Shown here one piece after another: positions 31,581 to 42,382 of a stretch of 64,000 nucleotides of DNA. Within the stretch, counting starts at the first letter, position 1. Every line of letters begins with the position of its first letter. The notes under the pieces are model-generated. The model made no database searches and was not told where the DNA came from. It was given only the letters and a program-made list of their open reading frames with translations. Made by a program: the position numbers and the translations under genes. Source of the stretch: Pseudoduganella albidiflava (GTDB lineage: Bacteria; Pseudomonadota; Gammaproteobacteria; Burkholderiales; Burkholderiaceae_D); assembly GCF_004322755.1 (NCBI RefSeq), contig NZ_CP036401.1, forward strand, positions 1,736,001 through 1,800,000, read 5' to 3'.

Positions 31581-34430
31581 ATGGACCGACAGCAGTGGCG
31601 GCCTCCGATCGGCGAGGTGGCCTTCGGCGCATTCCGCCTGGTGCCGCATGAACGCGCGCTGTACCGGCACGGCATGCCGGTGCGCCTGACCGGGCGCGCC
31701 TTCGACCTGCTGGTCGCGCTCGTCGAGCGGGCCGGCACGGTGGTCGGCAAGGATGAACTGATCGCCTGCGTGTGGCCGCACACGGTGGTCGAGGAAGGCA
31801 ACCTGCGCGTGCACATCGGCGCGCTGCGCAAGGCGCTGGGCAACGACCAGCCCTATGTGGAGAACGTGGTGGGCCGGGGCTACAGCTTCGTCGCGCCCCT
31901 GCACCCGCCACGCGAGCCGGCGATCGTGGCGCCACATTGCGCGCTCCTGCCGGCGCAGCCCCGGCTGGTGGGCCGCGCCCAGGTGCTCGACCATCTGGTG
32001 CGCGAGCTGGCCGGCACGCGCCTGCTGACGATCGCCGGCCCGGGCGGCATGGGCAAGACATCGGTGGCGCAGGCGCTTGCCGGGCGCGCCGCGGCACGCT
32101 TCGGCCGGCACGTGTATGTGGCGGACCTGGCGCCGCTGGCCGACCCGGCGCTGCTGCCGGGGGCGGTGGCGCGGGCATTCGGGCTGGCCGCGCCGCTGTC
32201 CGCCGAGGCGCTGGCCGGCTCCCTGCCGCAGGCCTTGCGCACCGGCCGCGGGCTGCTCGTGCTGGATGGCTGCGAACACCTGATCGATGCGGCGCGCGCG
32301 CTGGCCACCGCCCTGCTGGGGCAGACGCGCGAGCTGCACCTCCTCGCCACCAGCCGGGAACCGTTGCGCGCCGACGGCGAACGGGTGTTCCGGCTGCCAC
32401 CGCTGGCGGTACCGGCCGCGCCGGTTTCCGCGCAGCCGCCCTCGCAGTGTTCCTCGCAGTTCGCCGACCCTGCGGCACTGGGCACCTATCCATCGGTGCA
32501 GCTGTTCGTCGAACGCGCCAGCGCGGATGGCGGCTTCGTGCTCGATGCGCACAACGCGGCTGCCGTGGCCGAGATCTGCCGCCGGCTCGACGGCATTCCG
32601 CTGGCGCTCGAACTGGCGGCCGGCCGCGCGGCCTTCTTCGGCGTGCAGGAACTGGCGCGCCGGCTGTCCGACCGCTTCGCCGTGCTGACGCGCGGCCGCC
32701 GCACGGCACTGCCGCGCCACCAGACCTTGCGCGCCACCCTCGACTGGAGCCATGCGCTGCTGGCGCCCGCCGAGCAGGCAGTATTGCGGCGCCTGGCCGT
32801 GTTCCGCGGCAGCTTCACGGCCGAAGGTGCCGCGGCGGTCGCCGGCTGCGGCGACTTCGGCACACCCGCGCTGGCCGGCCACATGGGGCAGCTGGCGGCG
32901 AAATCGATGCTCGCCGCCGACACGGACGGGCGCTACCGCCTGCTCGATACCACCCGCGCCTATGCGCTCGAGCAGTTGCGCGCGGCCGGCGAGGAGGGCG
33001 CCGTGGCCGAGCGCCACCTGCGTTACTGCTGCATGCTGCTGGCCCGCGCCGACCATGATGCGAGCGCGCTGGACGCGGTGGTGCAGGAGCTGCGCCTGGA
33101 TGACGTGCGGGCCGCCCTCGACTGGGCCTTCGGACCGGGCGGCGCGCCGCTGTTGGGGGCGCGGCTGGCCGCCGCCTCGGCGCCGCTGTGGTACCGCCAT
33201 TCGATGATGGAGGATTACCGCGCCCGCCTCGGCCCGGCGCTGGCCTGCGCCACCGCGGCCGGGTCGGCCGGCCTGCCGCTGGCGGCCGCGCTGAACCTGG
33301 CGCTCGGCCACACACTGCTGCACGCCGGCGACGTGGCCGCACCGCGCGCCGAGGCCTTTGGCCGGGCGCTGGCGCTGGCCGAGCGGCTGGGCGACCACGG
33401 CGCCGCGGTGCGCGCGCTGTGGGGCTGCTATGCCGATGCGCTGCTGCAGGGCGACTACGCCCGGGCGTTCGAGCTGGCCCGCCGCTTCGGCCCGCTGGCC
33501 CGCGCCGCCGGCATGGACGACGGCGGCCAGGCGCAGCAGCGGCTGCTGGCCCGCGCCCGGCACTACCTGGGCGACCAGCACGCGGCGCGCGCGCATGCGG
33601 ACGCGGTGGTGCATCCGGCGCGGCGCGCCCCTGGTGCCGCCGGGTTCCAGTTCGACCAGCGCGTGTCGTCGCTGGCGATCCATGGCCGCGTGCTGTGGCT
33701 GCAAGGCATGCCGGAGCAGGCCCTGCTGGCCGCGCGCGAGGGCGTCGACGAGGCGCTGCGGCTGGATCATTCGGTGTCGCTGTGCTTCGCGCTGGTGCTG
33801 GCGATACCGGTGGCCCTGTGGAGCGGCGACCTGCCGATGGCGCGGCGCTGCATCGCCATGATGGCCGAGCGCGCGGCGCGCGACCGCCTGGCCCACTGGG
33901 CATTCTGGGCCCGCGCGTTCCGCGCCGCGCTGCAGCGCCACGATGGCGGGACGGATGGCATGGGGGCGGAAGTGGCCCTCTCGGTCAACACGGCCGAACC
34001 GGCCGATGCGCTGCTGCGCCATCCATCGTGCACCGGCCTGCACCTGGACATGCTGCCCACGCTGCACGCCGGGTTGATGACGCCGGCATCGCTGGCGCGT
34101 GCCCGCGATGGCCGGGCCGGCTGGGCCGCGCCGGAGCTGTTGCGCTGCTGGGGCGAACAGCTGGCGCGGGTGGGCGCCGGTGCGCAGGCTGGACGGGTAT
34201 TCCGCCAGGCGCTGGCGCTGGCACATCGCCAGGGCGCGCTGGCCTGGGAACTGCGTGCCGGCACCAGCCTGGCGGGACTGCTGTCGCGCCAGCATGCCTG
34301 CGACGACACGGGCAGGCATGGCGGCGATGCGGCCGCCGTGCTGGCGCCGGTGCTGGCGCGCTACCGCGAAGGCGGTGCCTCGCGCGACGTGATCACCGCG
34401 CAGGCTTGCCTGGAGCGCTGCTCAGCTTGA
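31581..34430 (+). CDS. wHTH-ATPase transcriptional regulator (AfsR/CadC-like), regulator 2
   Basis: 949 residues, same plan as regulator 1: N-terminal OmpR-type winged helix (FGAFRLVPHERALYRHG through VVGRGYSFVAPL), STAND-type ATPase with Walker A GPGGMGKTS, Walker B LLVLDGCEH and the arginine-containing LLATSREPLR, then a long helical repeat region. Divergently transcribed from the aldehyde-dehydrogenase-like gene with a 132-base shared gap. The 3' end overlaps the GH39 gene by 38 bases (34393-34430), tail to tail. Confidence 0.8.
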   Translation: MDRQQWRPPIGEVAFGAFRLVPHERALYRHGMPVRLTGRAFDLLVALVERAGTVVGKDELIACVWPHTVVEEGNLRVHIGALRKALGNDQPYVENVVGRGYSFVAPLHPPREPAIVAPHCALLPAQPRLVGRAQVLDHLVRELAGTRLLTIAGPGGMGKTSVAQALAGRAAARFGRHVYVADLAPLADPALLPGAVARAFGLAAPLSAEALAGSLPQALRTGRGLLVLDGCEHLIDAARALATALLGQTRELHLLATSREPLRADGERVFRLPPLAVPAAPVSAQPPSQCSSQFADPAALGTYPSVQLFVERASADGGFVLDAHNAAAVAEICRRLDGIPLALELAAGRAAFFGVQELARRLSDRFAVLTRGRRTALPRHQTLRATLDWSHALLAPAEQAVLRRLAVFRGSFTAEGAAAVAGCGDFGTPALAGHMGQLAAKSMLAADTDGRYRLLDTTRAYALEQLRAAGEEGAVAERHLRYCCMLLARADHDASALDAVVQELRLDDVRAALDWAFGPGGAPLLGARLAAASAPLWYRHSMMEDYRARLGPALACATAAGSAGLPLAAALNLALGHTLLHAGDVAAPRAEAFGRALALAERLGDHGAAVRALWGCYADALLQGDYARAFELARRFGPLARAAGMDDGGQAQQRLLARARHYLGDQHAARAHADAVVHPARRAPGAAGFQFDQRVSSLAIHGRVLWLQGMPEQALLAAREGVDEALRLDHSVSLCFALVLAIPVALWSGDLPMARRCIAMMAERAARDRLAHWAFWARAFRAALQRHDGGTDGMGAEVALSVNTAEPADALLRHPSCTGLHLDMLPTLHAGLMTPASLARARDGRAGWAAPELLRCWGEQLARVGAGAQAGRVFRQALALAHRQGALAWELRAGTSLAGLLSRQHACDDTGRHGGDAAAVLAPVLARYREGGASRDVITAQACLERCSA

Positions 34431-35988
34431 GCAGGACCACATCGTTTTCGCGCAGCGGCAGCGCCACGCTGAACTTGCCGTCGCCGCCGACCCGCACCGT
34501 CCGCTGCTCGGACGGCGCGCCGGTGGCCTGCGCCTTCAGTTCCGCGACCTGCTGGCGCGTCAGCTGCGCCGGCGACCCCATGCCGATGTAGGCCGTGAAG
34601 GCGTCGTTCCGGCGATAGCCGGCCTGCGAGATGGCCAGCGTGTAGGCGCCCGGCTTCACGCCGCGCAGCGTGACCCGCACCTCGCCCTTGGCCCTGGGCG
34701 GCAGGTCCTTGATGAAGTACTGCTGGTTGTTGATGTTCGCGGGCAGCGTGTGCGTGTAGTCCCACAGCAGCACGCCGACGTCGCCATTGCCGTCGACGGT
34801 GGCGATCGACTTCGCGTCGCCGTTGCGCAATTCCTGGCTGCCGAGCTGGTTCAGGAACTGGTAGGCGAAGTAGGCGGGCTTCTTGATGCCCTGGGTGTTC
34901 ATCAGCCCGAAGCCGCCGTGGAAGGCCTCGAAACGGGGGCCGGCTTCCTCGAAGATATCGGTGAATACCCAGTACGACATCGACTGCGCGGCATTGCCCG
35001 TCTGCTTCAGCTTCTGCAGGATGTAGGCAGCCTGGTGGTAGCTGTCGTGCGTGGGGTCGGACGGCGTGTACGACGAACTCCATTCCGTGTAGTGCAGCGG
35101 CAGCTTGGGCAGGGCGGACGCGGCGATCTCGCGGCGGTTCTTCAGCACGTCGTTGACGATGGCGCCGTCGTCCTTGCTCAGCACGGTGCCGGTGGTACCG
35201 AATTCGTCGAGGAAACCCTGGTTCACGCCATACGTGTGCGTGCTGACGAAATCGAGCGGCACCTTGTTCGTGGTGGCATGCGCGATCATCTCCGGGATCC
35301 AGGCCGCGCCGGCGGTGGCCGGCCCGCCGACCCGGTAGGCCGGGCTGACACTCTTGATCGCCCGCGCCGCGTGGTCATACAGCCGGAAATATTCGGCCTG
35401 CGTGCCGGTCCAGAAACCATCGAGATTCGGTTCATTCCACACTTCGAAATACCAGGTGGCCACTTCGGCCTGGCCATAGCGCTCGGTCCAGTGCTCCGTC
35501 AGCTTTTTGACGAGTTCCCCCCATTTCGCATAATCGCGTGGCGGCGTGACATTGCCGCGCCACCAGAAAATGGTTTTATCGCCACTGGCCATTGCGGAGG
35601 GCATGAAACCCAGTTCGACGAAAGGTTTTACGCCGATACTCAGCAGATAATCGTACAGCGCATCGATATACTGGAAATTGTAGTGTTCCTTTCCTTGCGC
35701 ATCGATTTTATAGACGCCCATGTCATCCGACAGCAGGCCATGCATGCGGATATAGCGGAAGCCCGCGTCGCGCTTTATTTCGGCCAATTGCCGCTGCCAG
35801 TCGGCGCGTAGTCCCTCATTGGCGCGGCCGGCGCCGATGACTTCGTTGAATGTCTTGTCGAGCTTGCCGGCCACCTGGCCGACATGCACGTCGATATCGC
35901 GTTGCTGCGCGGTTGCGGCCTGCGACCAGGACAGCACGGCGCCCAGCAAGGCCGCGATGAGGAGTGTTGCTTTGTCAGGTTGATGCAT
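34393..35988 (-). CDS. Secreted GH39-family glycoside hydrolase
   Basis: 531 residues from the ATG at 35988 (GGAG 13 bases upstream). Signal peptide with hydrophobic core LLIAALLGAVLSW ending near ATAQ. The catalytic (beta/alpha)8 domain has acid/base Glu186 in VWNEPN and nucleophile Glu302 in LHYTEWSSSY, the signature of family 39 (beta-xylosidase/alpha-L-iduronidase clan). A C-terminal beta domain follows (about 395-525). Exact substrate not determinable. The membrane AraC regulator lies directly upstream in the same orientation and is a likely controller. Confidence 0.85.
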   Translation of the reverse strand: MHQPDKATLLIAALLGAVLSWSQAATAQQRDIDVHVGQVAGKLDKTFNEVIGAGRANEGLRADWQRQLAEIKRDAGFRYIRMHGLLSDDMGVYKIDAQGKEHYNFQYIDALYDYLLSIGVKPFVELGFMPSAMASGDKTIFWWRGNVTPPRDYAKWGELVKKLTEHWTERYGQAEVATWYFEVWNEPNLDGFWTGTQAEYFRLYDHAARAIKSVSPAYRVGGPATAGAAWIPEMIAHATTNKVPLDFVSTHTYGVNQGFLDEFGTTGTVLSKDDGAIVNDVLKNRREIAASALPKLPLHYTEWSSSYTPSDPTHDSYHQAAYILQKLKQTGNAAQSMSYWVFTDIFEEAGPRFEAFHGGFGLMNTQGIKKPAYFAYQFLNQLGSQELRNGDAKSIATVDGNGDVGVLLWDYTHTLPANINNQQYFIKDLPPRAKGEVRVTLRGVKPGAYTLAISQAGYRRNDAFTAYIGMGSPAQLTRQQVAELKAQATGAPSEQRTVRVGGDGKFSVALPLRENDVVLLKLSSAPGKPAR

Positions 35989-36137
35989 GAATCTGTCTCG
36001 CTCCGGATGGTTGAACGGCGCCGGCCGGCAGCCGGCGCGCTGCCGCACAGTGTGCGGGCGAGGGGCGGAAAGCCGCTAGCACGCGGCGCGCAAACCCTGG
36101 CGGAATGCGGATAGTTGAAGAAATTCGTGCGCGAATG

Positions 36138-37286
36138 TCAGTTTGCGCACGCGGTGCGGAACGCCTTCGGCGTGCAACCGTATTCTTCCTTGAAGAGCTT
36201 GTTGAAGTACGAGACGTTGGCATAGCCGACCGAATAGGCGATTTCCGCCACCGCCAGCGCATCGTTTTCCGACAGCAGCCGGGCCGCTTCCGTGAGCCGC
36301 AGCTTGTTCAGGTAGGCGGTGAAGGTGAAACCCAGTTCGGCCTTCAAAATGTCGTTCAGCTTGTTGCGATTCACGCCCGTTGCCGCCACCACCTTGTCGA
36401 GTTCCATTCCCGCATCGGCATAATGGCTGGCGATATAACGTAATACCGCCGCCTTTTCCCGGTCGCGGTGCGGTTCCAGCGAAAGCTGCTGGTAAGCGAC
36501 GAAGGGCAAATCCTTTTGCAGTTTTTCCCGCACGTCGGCCACCAGCGCGGCGGCATGCTGGCGGAAAAACCATACGGCGAACCCGCCCCAGGCCAGGATC
36601 AATATCGCGGCAAGCGCGTACAGGTAACGGAAATCGCGGCCATTCAAGACCAGCGCTTCGATGACCACCGTCGAGGCGATATTCACCGGACTTTGAAAGG
36701 TGCTGCCGATGGCGATTTTCGGTACGCGGTCGAGTTTATAGGCCTGGTGGGACAGGTCGAGCTTGAACATGTCGAACCACCATTGCGGCGTTTCCAGCCG
36801 CGACAGGTCGATTTCCACCCGCGTGCCCGCCACGGTGCAGGCGAAGAAGGCGGTCGGCGTGCGATAGCTCAGCAGGTCGTTGCGCCGCGAAACGCGGTCG
36901 TCGAAGGTCGGCACGCTCAGCATCAGCGTGTTGGCGGGGGCGCAGCGGGCGCCGAAGGTGAGGGAATCGTAGCGGGACAGGTCGATGTGCGCCGGCTTGC
37001 CGTCGCGGTCCTCGAACAGCAGGTCCGCCGCCGCGAACGGGTAGGCCGAGGAGGGCACCAGGCGGAAGCCGAAGCGCAACCGCTGCCGGTCTTCGTGGAT
37101 CGCGATGGTCGTGGCGGCCCCTTTGTGGTCCAGGCTGGTACCAGCATGCCATGGCAGCGTGCCGTCGCGGGCCGGCAGCAGCGGCGTGTGCAGGTAGCTG
37201 CGCTCGACGCAGGCATAGCCCAGCAACAGGCTGCCGGCCAGCAGGCAGAGTAGCGCGGCCAGTGTTTTTCGGTAGAAGGCGCCCAT
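36138..37286 (-). CDS. Membrane-bound AraC-family transcriptional regulator
   Basis: 382 residues from ATG 37286 (the frame is open upstream but low complexity). An N-terminal membrane helix (LAALLCLLAGSLLLGYA), a periplasmic domain of about 200 residues, a second helix (YLYALAAILILAWGGFAVWFF) and a C-terminal AraC double helix-turn-helix (AATGVNRNKLNDILKAELG; IAYSVGYANVSYFNKLFKEEYG). This layout senses an extracytoplasmic ligand and acts directly on DNA. Upstream of the GH39 gene by 149 bases, so regulation of glycan use is inferred. Confidence 0.85.
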   Translation of the reverse strand: MGAFYRKTLAALLCLLAGSLLLGYACVERSYLHTPLLPARDGTLPWHAGTSLDHKGAATTIAIHEDRQRLRFGFRLVPSSAYPFAAADLLFEDRDGKPAHIDLSRYDSLTFGARCAPANTLMLSVPTFDDRVSRRNDLLSYRTPTAFFACTVAGTRVEIDLSRLETPQWWFDMFKLDLSHQAYKLDRVPKIAIGSTFQSPVNIASTVVIEALVLNGRDFRYLYALAAILILAWGGFAVWFFRQHAAALVADVREKLQKDLPFVAYQQLSLEPHRDREKAAVLRYIASHYADAGMELDKVVAATGVNRNKLNDILKAELGFTFTAYLNKLRLTEAARLLSENDALAVAEIAYSVGYANVSYFNKLFKEEYGCTPKAFRTACAN

Positions 37287-37600
37287 GATGTGAGCGCAAT
37301 CATAGAGGCGGGCCGGGCTTGGTGCAAGGAGCCGTTCGTCATCCGCCCCCCAAGCTTCCGCCGGCTTTCCGAGCCGCCTTCCAGCTTTCGACCCGGATCG
37401 CCATCCGCGCAGGCCACCTGCCTTCTCTCCATCTTTTCGTTTCGTCGGGGCCGACTGCCAGGTCATTGTTTCAGGAGAGTCAATAGGTTGTTGCGTATAT
37501 GAATCAGCAGGTAAACTAGATGTTTCCTTGTGGAATATTTCTGTAGCGTGCAGCTTGCAAATGCATACACTCAAAAGAAGCAATTTACTCTTGGAAATTA

Positions 37601-39535
37601 ATGATGAAGCTCATTAAAAAACTGTCAATCCAGAAGAAGCTCATGCTGAGCATGGGCATGTGCCTGCTGGTCTTCATGGTCATCTCTTCCGTGATGAGCG
37701 TGGCCATGAATGGCGAACGCGCACGCTCGCGTGCATTGACGCAAGAGTTGCCGGCGCAGGTAGGCGAAATCCGCAATGACGTGCTGCGCCAGATCGGCCG
37801 CACGCTGGCCGTGGCGGAAACGCTGGCCAACGACACCTATGTCCATGCCTGGGAAGATGCCGGCCTGCCGGACGAAGGAGCCGCCGCGTGGCAGACCTAT
37901 GCGCGCCACCTGAAGGAGAAGAACCAGGCCGCCGCGGTATTCTGGGTATCGAAGGACACCGGCAAGTACTTTACCGAAGAGGGCTACGACCGCACGCTGG
38001 CGCCCGGAAAGGCAAGCGACGAATGGTTCTATGGTTTCTTGTCCAGCAACGTGCCGTATCGCCTGGACATCGACAGGGACGCCCGCGCGAACAGCTACAT
38101 GCTGTTCATTAACAATCGCGTGCAGACGGCGGGCGGCAAGCTGGCCGTCGCCGGCATCGGCCTGGCCGTGAACGACCTGGCCAACACGGTGCGCAACTTC
38201 CGGCTGGGCGAAACGGGCTCGGTATCGCTGGTGCGCCCGAACGGCGTGCTGCTGATCGACCGCGATCCGCAACTGGCCGACGGCAAGCACCTGCTGCAGG
38301 ACCAGCCGGGCTTCGATGCCGCGGTGGTGAAGGCGCTGTTCGGCGGCCAGCCTTTCGCGCACGCGGCCATCGACGGCCCGCAGGGCAAGGTGCTGGTGGC
38401 CTCGTCGTATATCCGCGAACTGAACCTGTACGTGCTGGCGCGCGTGCCGGAAAGCGAAGTGCTGGGCGATATCGCGCGCTCGGCCACGATCGCCGCGCTG
38501 ATCGCCGGCCTGGTGGGCGGCGGCGTGGGCCTGGCCGGTATCTGGCTGATCAGCCGTGCGATCGCCGCGCCGGTGATGCGGGCGGCGACGATGCTGGGCC
38601 AGATCGCCGACGGTAACGGCGACCTGAGCCGCCGGATGCGCGTGGAGTCGGAGGACGAGATCGGCGCGCTGGCAGGTGCCTTCAACCGGTTCATCTCTTC
38701 GCTGAACGGCACGATCCTGCAGGTACGGGAAAGCGCGCACCAGATCGCCACCGCCACCGGCGAGATCGCCACGGGCAACCTCGACCTGTCGAACCGCACG
38801 GAAGCGCAGGCCTCGAGCCTGGAGGAAACCGCCGCAGCGATGGAAGAATTGACCAGTACCGTGCGCAGCAATGCCGATAACGCGGCGCAGGCGAATGCGC
38901 TGATGGCCAGTACCGCGGAGGCCGCGCGCAAGGGCGGTACCGTGGTGGCGCAGGTGGTCGACATGATGGGCGCGATCACCGGCAGTTCGCGGCGCATCGC
39001 CGATATCATCGGCGTCATCGACGGCATCGCGTTCCAGACCAATATCCTGGCATTGAATGCCGCCGTGGAAGCGGCGCGCGCGGGCGAACAGGGCCGCGGC
39101 TTCGCTGTCGTCGCCTCCGAGGTGCGCAACCTGGCGCAGCGTTCGGCCACCGCCGCCAAGGAAATCAAGGACCTGATCCTGGCCTCGGTCGACCAGGTCG
39201 ACGCCGGCAGCAGGCTGGCCGATGGCGCCGGTGGGGCCATGGCGGACATCGTGCGGTCGGTGCAGCAGGTGGCCGACCTGGTGGCGCAGATCTCCACCGC
39301 GAGCCACGAGCAAAGCCAGGGCATCGGCCAGGTGAACGGGGCGATCGGCGATATGGACAATGCCACGCAGCAGAATGCGGCGCTGGTCGAAGAGGCGGCC
39401 GCGGCGGCCGAATCGCTGCGCATCCAGGCGGCCGCACTGGAGCAGGTGGTCGGCACCTTCCGGCTCGCGGCACAGGACCCGGCGCCGGCCAGCCGGCCGG
39501 CGGCGCCGATGGCACGCCTTGCCAGGTCTCCCTGA
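37601..39535 (+). CDS. Methyl-accepting chemotaxis protein
   Basis: 644 residues. Membrane helix near residues 12-36, a periplasmic dCache-like sensor (about 40-285), second membrane helix (about 290-315), HAMP (about 315-368) and the long cytoplasmic signalling domain with the highly conserved hairpin tip ([20 protein letters not shown]). Reports attractant or repellent binding to CheA/CheW. The C-terminus is Pro/Ala-rich without a CheR-binding pentapeptide. GGA precedes the double ATG. The 37287-37600 gap to the divergent AraC gene holds AT-rich sequence typical of promoters but no motif I can name. Confidence 0.93.
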   Translation: MMKLIKKLSIQKKLMLSMGMCLLVFMVISSVMSVAMNGERARSRALTQELPAQVGEIRNDVLRQIGRTLAVAETLANDTYVHAWEDAGLPDEGAAAWQTYARHLKEKNQAAAVFWVSKDTGKYFTEEGYDRTLAPGKASDEWFYGFLSSNVPYRLDIDRDARANSYMLFINNRVQTAGGKLAVAGIGLAVNDLANTVRNFRLGETGSVSLVRPNGVLLIDRDPQLADGKHLLQDQPGFDAAVVKALFGGQPFAHAAIDGPQGKVLVASSYIRELNLYVLARVPESEVLGDIARSATIAALIAGLVGGGVGLAGIWLISRAIAAPVMRAATMLGQIADGNGDLSRRMRVESEDEIGALAGAFNRFISSLNGTILQVRESAHQIATATGEIATGNLDLSNRTEAQASSLEETAAAMEELTSTVRSNADNAAQANALMASTAEAARKGGTVVAQVVDMMGAITGSSRRIADIIGVIDGIAFQTNILALNAAVEAARAGEQGRGFAVVASEVRNLAQRSATAAKEIKDLILASVDQVDAGSRLADGAGGAMADIVRSVQQVADLVAQISTASHEQSQGIGQVNGAIGDMDNATQQNAALVEEAAAAAESLRIQAAALEQVVGTFRLAAQDPAPASRPAAPMARLARSP

Positions 39536-39567
39536 GGCGTTCAGCGGCAGGTGGCAAGTGACAAGCG

Positions 39568-39602
39568 GCCAGCGTCAGGTAGTCAACCTCATGCAGTCAA
39601 CC
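39568..39602. repeat. Short direct repeat between mcp and araC-type gene
   Basis: AGTCAACCTCATGC and AGTCAACCTCACGT occur in tandem (14-bp period, two copies) just after the chemoreceptor gene and next to the stop of the minus-strand AraC gene. Confidence 0.6.
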
Positions 39603-39610
39603 TCACGTGT

Positions 39611-40402
39611 TCAGCGTTCGCTGAAGAACGCGCTGGGCGTGGTGCCGAAGGTCTTGCGGAACATCTGCGAAAACGCCGACTGGCTGGCATAGCCCAGTTC
39701 TTCGGCGACCCGCGCCAGCGGCATGCCGCCGGCGATCATCGGCGCGGCATGGGCCAGGCGCACCTGCTGGCGCCATTGGCCGAAGCTCATGCCGAGCTCC
39801 CGCTCGAACAGGCGCGCCAGCGTGCGTTCCGACGCGCCGGCCTGGCGTGCCCAGTCGGCCAGCGTCAACGGGGCGCCGGGCGCTTCGATCAGGCGCGCGC
39901 ACAGGCTTTGCAGCCGCTTGTCGCGCGGCAGCGGCACGCGGATCGGACGCGTTTCACAGCGTGCCATCTCATCGAGCATCAATTCCGACAGCAGCGCGGC
40001 GCGCGGTGACGGCGCCAGCGGCGGCAGCTGCTCCAGCCCCAGAATCAGTTCGCGCAGCAGCGTGGACACCTCCAGCACCCGGCATGCCTCGTCCGGGAAC
40101 GGCGCCCGTTCGGCCAGGATGCGCACCGGCCGCAGCCGGATCGCCTGCATCACCGTCACCGCATGTTCCACGCCGGGCGCGATCCACACCGCGCGCGACG
40201 GCGGCACGATCCACGTGCTGCCGGCCGCCGTCACGCGCAGCACGCCATCCAGCGCGTGCGTCAGCTGGCCCCAGGCATGGCGGTGCGGCAGCATCGAATC
40301 GCGGCGGTCGAGGTCGCGGGCGATCAGCGTGATCGGACGCTCCACGGTGGGCTCGAAGCCATCCGGATAAGGCAGGGTGTGACGGACGACAGGCACCGAC
40401 AT
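39611..40402 (-). CDS. AraC-family transcriptional regulator with cupin domain
   Basis: 263 residues. N-terminal cupin-like ligand domain with HRHAWGQL and PSRAVWIAPGVEHAV, then a C-terminal AraC helix-turn-helix (LTLADWARQAGASERTLARLF; VAEELGYASQSAFSQMFRKTFG). Divergent from the MFS gene across an 85-base gap, the usual arrangement of a regulator and the exporter it controls. Confidence 0.88.
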   Translation of the reverse strand: MSVPVVRHTLPYPDGFEPTVERPITLIARDLDRRDSMLPHRHAWGQLTHALDGVLRVTAAGSTWIVPPSRAVWIAPGVEHAVTVMQAIRLRPVRILAERAPFPDEACRVLEVSTLLRELILGLEQLPPLAPSPRAALLSELMLDEMARCETRPIRVPLPRDKRLQSLCARLIEAPGAPLTLADWARQAGASERTLARLFERELGMSFGQWRQQVRLAHAAPMIAGGMPLARVAEELGYASQSAFSQMFRKTFGTTPSAFFSER

Positions 40403-40428
40403 GGCAGGATTTCGATAAAAGTTGACAT

Positions 40429-40444
40429 CCTATTTTAAAACAGG
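40429..40444. promoter_or_regulatory. Candidate operator in the araC-type/MFS divergent gap
   Basis: CCTATTTTAAAACAGG is a near-perfect 16-bp palindrome (one mismatched pair) next to a TTGACA hexamer at 40422-40427. Its place between a regulator and its divergent neighbour suggests a binding site. Confidence 0.4.
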
Positions 40445-40487
40445 CGCCACCGTTTTTCTTACACTGGCCTTTTGACCATGGGCTGAC

Positions 40488-41699
40488 ATGAAAAACGAAC
40501 CAACCTTCCGCCAGGACGCCCGCGTGATCGGCCTGGTCGGGCTCGCGCACGGCACGTCGCATTTCTACCATTTGATCCTGGCCGCGCTGTTTCCGTGGCT
40601 GAAGCCCGCCTTCAACCTCAGCTATTCGCAGCTGGGGCTGCTGATGACGGTCTTCTTCGTCGTCTCCGGCGTGGGGCAGGCATGCGCCGGCTTCGTGGTC
40701 GACCGGGTCGGTGCGCGGCGCGTGCTGTTCTTCGGCGTCGGCATGCTGGGCGTGTCGGCACTGGTGCTGTCGGTGGCCGGCAGCTATGCCGCGCTGATGG
40801 CGGGCGCGCTGCTGGCCGGCATCGGCAACAGCATCTTCCATCCGGCCGACTACACGCTGCTCAACCAGCGCGTCTCGCGCGAGCGGCTGGCGCACGGCTT
40901 CTCGGTGCACGGTATCAGCGGGAACCTGGGCTGGGCGGCATCGCCGCTGTTCATGACGACCGTGGCGGCGCTGGCCAGCTGGCGTACCGCGCTGGCGCTG
41001 GCCGCGCTGCTGCCGTTCGCCGTGCTGGTGGTGCTGGTGCTGAACCGCCATGCGCTGCGGCCGAACCCGCCGCAACACACCGGCACGCAGCAGGCGGGCG
41101 AGGGCACGCTGGCCTTCCTGCGGCTGCCTTCCGTATGGATGTGCTTTGCGTTCTTTTTCCTGACCGCCGTGTCGCTGGGCGGCATCCAGGCATTTTCCTC
41201 GATCGGGCTGGAGCAGCTGTACGGCATCTCGCGCGAGCTGGCGACCAGTTCCTATACCGCCTACATGCTGGCCTCGGCGGCGGGCATGGTGGTGGGCGGT
41301 TTCGTCGGCGCCGGTTCCGGCAGCCATGATCGCAATATCGCAATTGCGTTCGCGATCGCCGCCGCGCTGGCGCTGGTACTGGGCATGGCCGTGGTGCCGG
41401 GCTGGCTGGCGCTGCCGCTGATGGCGCTGATCGGCTTCTGCTCCGGCGTGGCCGGGCCATCGCGCGACCTGATGATCCGCGCCGCCGCGCCGAAGAACGC
41501 CACCGGGCGCGTGTACGGTGTCGTGTATTCGGGCCTCGATACCGGCCTCTCGGTGGGCCCGCTGATGTTCGGCGCGGTGATGGACGCCGGCCATCCGGGC
41601 TGGCTGTTTGCCGGCATCGCGCTGTTCCAGGCGCTGGCGATCGGCACGGCGGTCGGCGTGGGCGGCAGCACCCGTGCCGTGGCGCTGAAAAACGCCTAG
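40488..41699 (+). CDS. MFS transporter (Fsr-like)
   Basis: 403 residues with about 12 predicted membrane helices. The opening GLAHGTSHFYHLILAALFPWLKP and the DRVGARR loop resemble the fosmidomycin-resistance branch of major-facilitator exporters. Substrate unknown. Divergent from an AraC-type regulator, which probably controls it. Confidence 0.85.
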   Translation: MKNEPTFRQDARVIGLVGLAHGTSHFYHLILAALFPWLKPAFNLSYSQLGLLMTVFFVVSGVGQACAGFVVDRVGARRVLFFGVGMLGVSALVLSVAGSYAALMAGALLAGIGNSIFHPADYTLLNQRVSRERLAHGFSVHGISGNLGWAASPLFMTTVAALASWRTALALAALLPFAVLVVLVLNRHALRPNPPQHTGTQQAGEGTLAFLRLPSVWMCFAFFFLTAVSLGGIQAFSSIGLEQLYGISRELATSSYTAYMLASAAGMVVGGFVGAGSGSHDRNIAIAFAIAAALALVLGMAVVPGWLALPLMALIGFCSGVAGPSRDLMIRAAAPKNATGRVYGVVYSGLDTGLSVGPLMFGAVMDAGHPGWLFAGIALFQALAIGTAVGVGGSTRAVALKNA

Positions 41700-41732
41700 A
41701 ATCGGGTCAATCCAACTAGCCCGGGAATTTCC

Positions 41733-42263
41733 ATGAGCCACGCCACGCCCAGCATTGCTCCGTTCGTGACCGATTTCGCCACCGCCGACCTGTGCGACGA
41801 CAATGCCATGCTGCTCGAGGATGGCCGGCTGGCGGTGCTGCCGCCCGTGCTGCGCCATTTCGGCAAGCGCACCCGTTTCGCCGGACGCGTGGTCACGCTG
41901 AAAGTGTTCGAGGATAACGCGCTGGTGCGCGCCATGCTGGAAACGCCGGGCGACGGGCAGGTGCTGGTGGTCGATGGCGGCGGCAGCCTGCGGCGTGCGC
42001 TGGTCGGTGGCCAGCTGGCGCTGCTGGCGCAGGACAATGGCTGGGCCGGCGTGGTCGTCGATGGCTGCGTGCGCGACAGCATGGAAATCGACAGTTGCGA
42101 TATCGGCATCCGCGCACTGGCCACCCACCCGCAGCGCGGCGCCAAGAAAGGCGCCGGCGAGCGCAATGTGCGCGTGCAGATCGCCGGCGTGCCCGTCAAT
42201 CCGGGCGACTGGCTGTATGCGGATGCCGACGGCATCCTGGTGGCCCAGCAGCGGCTGGCCTGA
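41733..42263 (+). CDS. rraA: RraA-family protein (RNase E regulator / HMG aldolase fold)
   Basis: 176 residues. Conserved TADLCDD near the N-terminus, [15 protein letters not shown] and [10 protein letters not shown], the metal/substrate site of the RraA/4-hydroxy-4-methyl-2-oxoglutarate aldolase fold. In gammaproteobacteria RraA inhibits RNase E; in other lineages the fold is an aldolase, and sequence alone does not separate the two. 33 bases after the MFS stop, possibly co-transcribed. Confidence 0.8.
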   Translation: MSHATPSIAPFVTDFATADLCDDNAMLLEDGRLAVLPPVLRHFGKRTRFAGRVVTLKVFEDNALVRAMLETPGDGQVLVVDGGGSLRRALVGGQLALLAQDNGWAGVVVDGCVRDSMEIDSCDIGIRALATHPQRGAKKGAGERNVRVQIAGVPVNPGDWLYADADGILVAQQRLA

Positions 42264-42382
42264 GGCGCCGGTAGCTGCGACGGCGCCGAAAACGTGGCGC
42301 CGCCTGCCAGTTCGAAGCGAGCTTTTGGGGTTCCGCGCGGTTCTCTGGGATAATGGCGGCTCGAATCATCCCCTAGAAGACC